From contig NZ_JODC01000011.1 of NCBI RefSeq assembly GCF_000720765.1, positions 186,001-250,000 on the forward strand: 64,000 nucleotides of DNA. The letters run 5' to 3'. The notes beneath the pieces are model-generated. The model made no database searches, was not told the origin of the DNA, and saw nothing but the letters and a program-made list of their open reading frames with translations. The DNA comes from Streptomyces sp. NRRL S-646 (lineage in GTDB: Bacteria; Actinomycetota; Actinomycetes; Streptomycetales; Streptomycetaceae). The position numbers and the translations under genes are program-made. Below are positions 61,415-64,000 of the stretch, piece after piece. The number at the start of each line of letters is the position of its first letter. Position 1 is the stretch's first letter.

Positions 61415-61987
61415 CTAACCGGCACCCCCGAGCGCCCAACGGGCGACCGCCTCGTAACGCGGTTGCTCCCCCGGCACCCCGGACCTCGGCAGGTTGCTCC
61501 GCACCAGCACCAGCCCCTCCACGGTCCACGTGCGGCTCGCGAAGTCCCGCAGACTGTCGACGTAGGGCCGTACGTCCACCGCATCCCGGCTGCGGGCCAC
61601 CGTCAGATGGGCCTTGTACCGCCGGTGCTCCCCCATCGACACACCCGCCTTCATCGCCGCCGCCTCCGCCCGCTCGGCCAGCAGCCGAAGGGTCCGGATG
61701 TCGCCGCACGCCCCCACCCACAGCGCCCGCCCGTGCCCGAACTGCCCACCGCCGCGCAGGGCCAGTTCAAAGGGACCGGTGCGCCCGGCAGCCCGCTCCA
61801 GGCGGGCCGACAGATCCGGTACGACGTCGTCGTCGACCTCGCCGTAGAAGGCGAGCGTGAAGTGCCAGCCGGGAGGGTTGGTCCAGCGCAGCTTCTTCGC
61901 GCCGGACAGCTTCTTCAACTCGGCTACTTCCCGGGCGAGTTCGCGGACGGCGCCCTCAGGCGGCAGCACGGCGGCGAAGAGTCTCAT
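61415..61987 (-). CDS. thpR: RNA 2',3'-cyclic phosphodiesterase
   Basis: 190-aa 2H phosphoesterase. Two H-x-T/S motifs, HFTLAF near residue 42 and HLTVAR near 127, supply the catalytic histidines. It begins MRLFAAVLPP, typical of the family; ATG 61987 starts it. ThpR hydrolyses 2',3'-cyclic phosphates on RNA ends and can ligate tRNA halves in vitro. Co-directional with the microprotein gene. Confidence 0.93.
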   Translation of the reverse strand: MRLFAAVLPPEGAVRELAREVAELKKLSGAKKLRWTNPPGWHFTLAFYGEVDDDVVPDLSARLERAAGRTGPFELALRGGGQFGHGRALWVGACGDIRTLRLLAERAEAAAMKAGVSMGEHRRYKAHLTVARSRDAVDVRPYVDSLRDFASRTWTVEGLVLVRSNLPRSGVPGEQPRYEAVARWALGGAG

Positions 61988-62028
61988 GAGGCCAGTGTGC
62001 ACACCGCGCTGCCAACCGGGCGGGTCCC

Positions 62029-62097
62029 GGTCACCGTGCGTATCGTTGTACTGCGCGGCTGTCAGTGACCGAGCGACAGCCGGGGAGGAGCGCCACG
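62029..62097 (+). promoter_or_regulatory. Leader shared by the two Uma2 genes, copy 2
   Basis: GGTCACCGTGCGTATCGTTG, one base change, ACTGCGCGGCTGT, then GGGGAGGAGCGCCACG before the ATG, matching the segment at 57447. The duplicated unit thus includes promoter, ribosome-binding site and coding region. Confidence 0.6.
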
Positions 62098-62685
62098 ATG
62101 ACCGTCCTTGACGACAGGATCGAGATGGCCGAGGAGTGCGACGAGCTGACGCTGGACGTCCTGTTCGAGTGGCTCGAGAAGATGCCCATCCCCGAGGGAA
62201 CGAAGGTCGAGATCGTCGGGGGGAACATCTTCATGTCACCGCAGCGGCAGAGCCACTGGGAGATCATCTTCAGCATTGCGAAACAGTTGGACGCCAAGTA
62301 CTCGCAGAAGCGGTTGGCATCGGACGTGCGGATCGACTTCCCCGGGCATCTGAACGGCTTCGCCTGCGACCTGGCGGCCATGGCCGAACGGTCGGTGAAG
62401 GACGGCAAGGGCCGCTGGCGCTATCAGGACGTCGAATTCGTGGCCGAGGTCATCTCCAAGGACACGGCGGCCAACGACTACGGTCCGAAAAAGGACGCCT
62501 ACGCCGCGGCCGAAGTGCCGGTGTACCTGGTCGTGGACCCGTACACCGGCGAGTGGCACCTGCACACCCTGCCGAAGGACGGCAAGTACCACAGCGACGT
62601 CAGCTTTCCCTTCGGAGAGGACGTCGACCTGACGCGAACCGCGGTCGGCCTGGTCCTCAGGACCGACGAGTTCCCCCGCGACTGA
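62098..62685 (+). CDS. Uma2-family putative endonuclease (DUF820), paralogue B
   Basis: 195 aa, closely similar to the 57516 gene from the first residues (MTVLDDRIEMAEE vs MTVLEDRIEMADA) to the end (TDEFPRD vs TDDFPRD). FACDLAAM and DVEFVAEVIS hold the nuclease-type acidic residues; Pro before the first Asp is replaced by Cys. Strong GGAGGAG site. Function unknown. Confidence 0.9.
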   Translation: MTVLDDRIEMAEECDELTLDVLFEWLEKMPIPEGTKVEIVGGNIFMSPQRQSHWEIIFSIAKQLDAKYSQKRLASDVRIDFPGHLNGFACDLAAMAERSVKDGKGRWRYQDVEFVAEVISKDTAANDYGPKKDAYAAAEVPVYLVVDPYTGEWHLHTLPKDGKYHSDVSFPFGEDVDLTRTAVGLVLRTDEFPRD

Positions 62686-62700
62686 CCCGCCCCCGGCCGC

Positions 62701-63975
62701 CTACGCCACCGCCGCCAGCTCCTCCTGCCGCTCCCGTGGCACGAACCGCACATGCGGGTGGCCGCGGTTCCAGCCGACCGACAGGCGCAGGTTGCCCACC
62801 CTGGCGAGGATCACCCCGATGGTGACGGCCGCCGCCGCGGCGATCACGCCGCCCACGGCCAGGCCCGCCCGGACGCCGTAGGAGTCCGTGATCCAGCCCG
62901 CGATGGGTGCGCCGATCGGGGATCCGCCGAGGAAGACCATCATGTAGAGGGCCATCACCCGGCCGCGCATGGCCGGATCGGTTGCCATCTGGATGCTGGT
63001 GTTGGCGGTGACGTTGACCGTCATGCCGAACATGCCGAGGGGGGCCATCAGCAGGGCGAACAGCCACAGCGAGGGGGCGGTCGCGGCGACGATCTCCATC
63101 GCGCCGAAGGCCACCGCCGCCGCGATCAGGACGCGCATCCGGGCGGTGCCGCGCCGCGCGGCGAGCAGGGCGCCCGCCAGTGAACCGACCGCCATCAGCG
63201 TGTTGAAGAGGCTGTAGGAGCCGGCGCCCGCGTGGAAGACGTCGTCCGCGAAGGCCGAGAGATAGACCGGGAAGTTGAAGCCGAAGGTGCCGATGAACCC
63301 GACGAGGACGATCGTCCAGATCAGGTCCGGGCGCCCGGCGACATAGTGGAGCCCCTCCCGCAGCTGGCCCTTCCCGCGCGGTGCCCGCTCGACGACGTAC
63401 AGCTCGCGCGCCCGCATCAGCAGCAGGCCGGCCACCGGGGCGACGAAGGACAGACCGTTGAAGAGGAACGCCCAGCCGGTGCCCACGCCGGTGATCATCA
63501 GGCCGGCCACGGCGGGGCCGACCAGACGGGCGGACTGGAAGTTCGCGGAGTTGAGGCTCACCGCGTTCTGCAACTGGTCCGGGCCGACCATCTCGGAGAC
63601 GAAGGACTGGCGGGCCGGGTTGTCGACGACCGTGGCGAGGCCGACGGCGAGGGCGGCGAGGTAGACGTGCCAGACCTGGACGTGGCCGGAGAGGGTGAGC
63701 GCGGCGAGCGCGATACCGCTGACGGCCATCGAGGTCTGGGTGACGAGCAGCGTACGGCGCTTGGGCAGGCGGTCGACGAGGACGCCGCCGTAGAGGCCGA
63801 GGAGCAGCATCGGCAGGAACTGCAGGGCCGTCGTGACGCCGACGGCCGTGGCGGAGCCGGTGAGGCTCAGGACCAGCCAGTCCTGGGCGATGCGCTGCAT
63901 CCAGGTGCCTATGTTGGAGACGACCTGGCCCATGAAGAACAGGCGGTAGTTCCTGACCTTCAGCGAGCTGAACAT
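62701..63975 (-). CDS. MFS transporter (EntS/MFS_3-like)
   Basis: 424 aa with twelve hydrophobic segments. The start YRLFFMGQVVSNIGTWMQRI and LYGGVLVDRLPKRRTL (loop 2-3 motif A) are typical of the MFS_3 drug/siderophore exporters. ATG 63975 lies near the right edge. The gene is convergent with the Uma2 gene, 15 bases away. Substrate unknown. Confidence 0.92.
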   Translation of the reverse strand: MFSSLKVRNYRLFFMGQVVSNIGTWMQRIAQDWLVLSLTGSATAVGVTTALQFLPMLLLGLYGGVLVDRLPKRRTLLVTQTSMAVSGIALAALTLSGHVQVWHVYLAALAVGLATVVDNPARQSFVSEMVGPDQLQNAVSLNSANFQSARLVGPAVAGLMITGVGTGWAFLFNGLSFVAPVAGLLLMRARELYVVERAPRGKGQLREGLHYVAGRPDLIWTIVLVGFIGTFGFNFPVYLSAFADDVFHAGAGSYSLFNTLMAVGSLAGALLAARRGTARMRVLIAAAVAFGAMEIVAATAPSLWLFALLMAPLGMFGMTVNVTANTSIQMATDPAMRGRVMALYMMVFLGGSPIGAPIAGWITDSYGVRAGLAVGGVIAAAAAVTIGVILARVGNLRLSVGWNRGHPHVRFVPRERQEELAAVA

Positions 63976-64000
63976 CGAGGACTTGCGGGAAGGCGGGGGT

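Overview
The window is high-GC actinobacterial chromosome, almost certainly Streptomyces. Supporting signs are very GC-rich third codon positions, many GTG starts, rare TTA codons, a CebR-type operator in front of a cellulase, an XRE/DUF397 pair and dispersed Streptomyces intergenic repeats. Gene content (ECF sigma locus, purU, an SCO4402-like gene, dmdR1, a SIS protein, a citrate synthase/pdxH divergent pair, a cinnamate/4-coumarate-CoA-ligase-like operon, serC) matches, from memory, the conserved core of the S. coelicolor chromosome around SCO4366-SCO4411. It therefore looks like core chromosome with local accessory bits, not a mobile island.

Layout. 1-10.4 kb: an acyl-CoA catabolic cluster (alcohol dehydrogenase, three acyl-CoA dehydrogenases, SDR, cyclase-family hydrolase, amidohydrolase, acyl-CoA ligase). 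Two of its divergent promoters carry the same CTGAC-N5-GT(C/T)AG palindrome, so one repressor encoded elsewhere probably controls it. A small anti-sigma-type ATPase locus sits inside. 10.4-15.4 kb: EF-hand protein, STAS antagonist, ECF sigma factor with a zinc-finger anti-sigma-like partner, purU and an SCO4402-like protein. 15.5-24.7 kb: binding lipoprotein, a large Pro/Gln/Gly-rich membrane protein, an HTH/TPR regulator, a primase-polymerase-like protein, an ABC exporter pair and an alpha/beta hydrolase. 24.7-31.7 kb: DmdR1, SIS protein, PAS/GAF protein, a RidA-GNAT fusion, a short promoter/tiny-ORF/structured-RNA unit, citrate synthase and pdxH. 31.7-41.9 kb: an eight-gene minus-strand operon (TIGR03084 protein, AtuA-like protein, carboxyltransferase, biotin carboxylase, acyl-CoA dehydrogenase, acyl-CoA ligase, enoyl-CoA hydratase, TetR) with a GCAAGC-GT-GCTTGC palindrome before the first gene. 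The contents suggest CoA activation, dehydrogenation, biotin-dependent carboxylation and hydration of a branched or terpene-like acid.

42-47.8 kb: XRE/DUF397 regulators, a small membrane protein, a decayed toxin beside an intact DUF6247 gene, an EamA exporter, and a 44-aa Lys/Pro-rich peptide gene separated by a perfect terminator from an ABC exporter with an odd Tyr/Glu/Gly-rich tail. 47.8-56.6 kb: large FAD/Fe-S dehydrogenase, serC, secreted tripeptidyl-aminopeptidase-type hydrolase, secreted GH5-CBM2 cellulase, secreted beta-propeller protein. 56.7-64 kb: SGNH hydrolase, two duplicated Uma2 genes that share their leader sequence, a DinB protein, a DUF2637 membrane protein, an aldo/keto reductase, thpR with a 29-aa membrane microprotein, and an MFS exporter.

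The best candidates for undescribed biology are the structured RNA with a 12-codon ORF (29388-29638) and the Lys/Pro-rich peptide/ABC exporter unit (45285-47762). No tRNA, rRNA, CRISPR array, insertion sequence or prophage was found. All calls come from reading the sequence; no database search was run.
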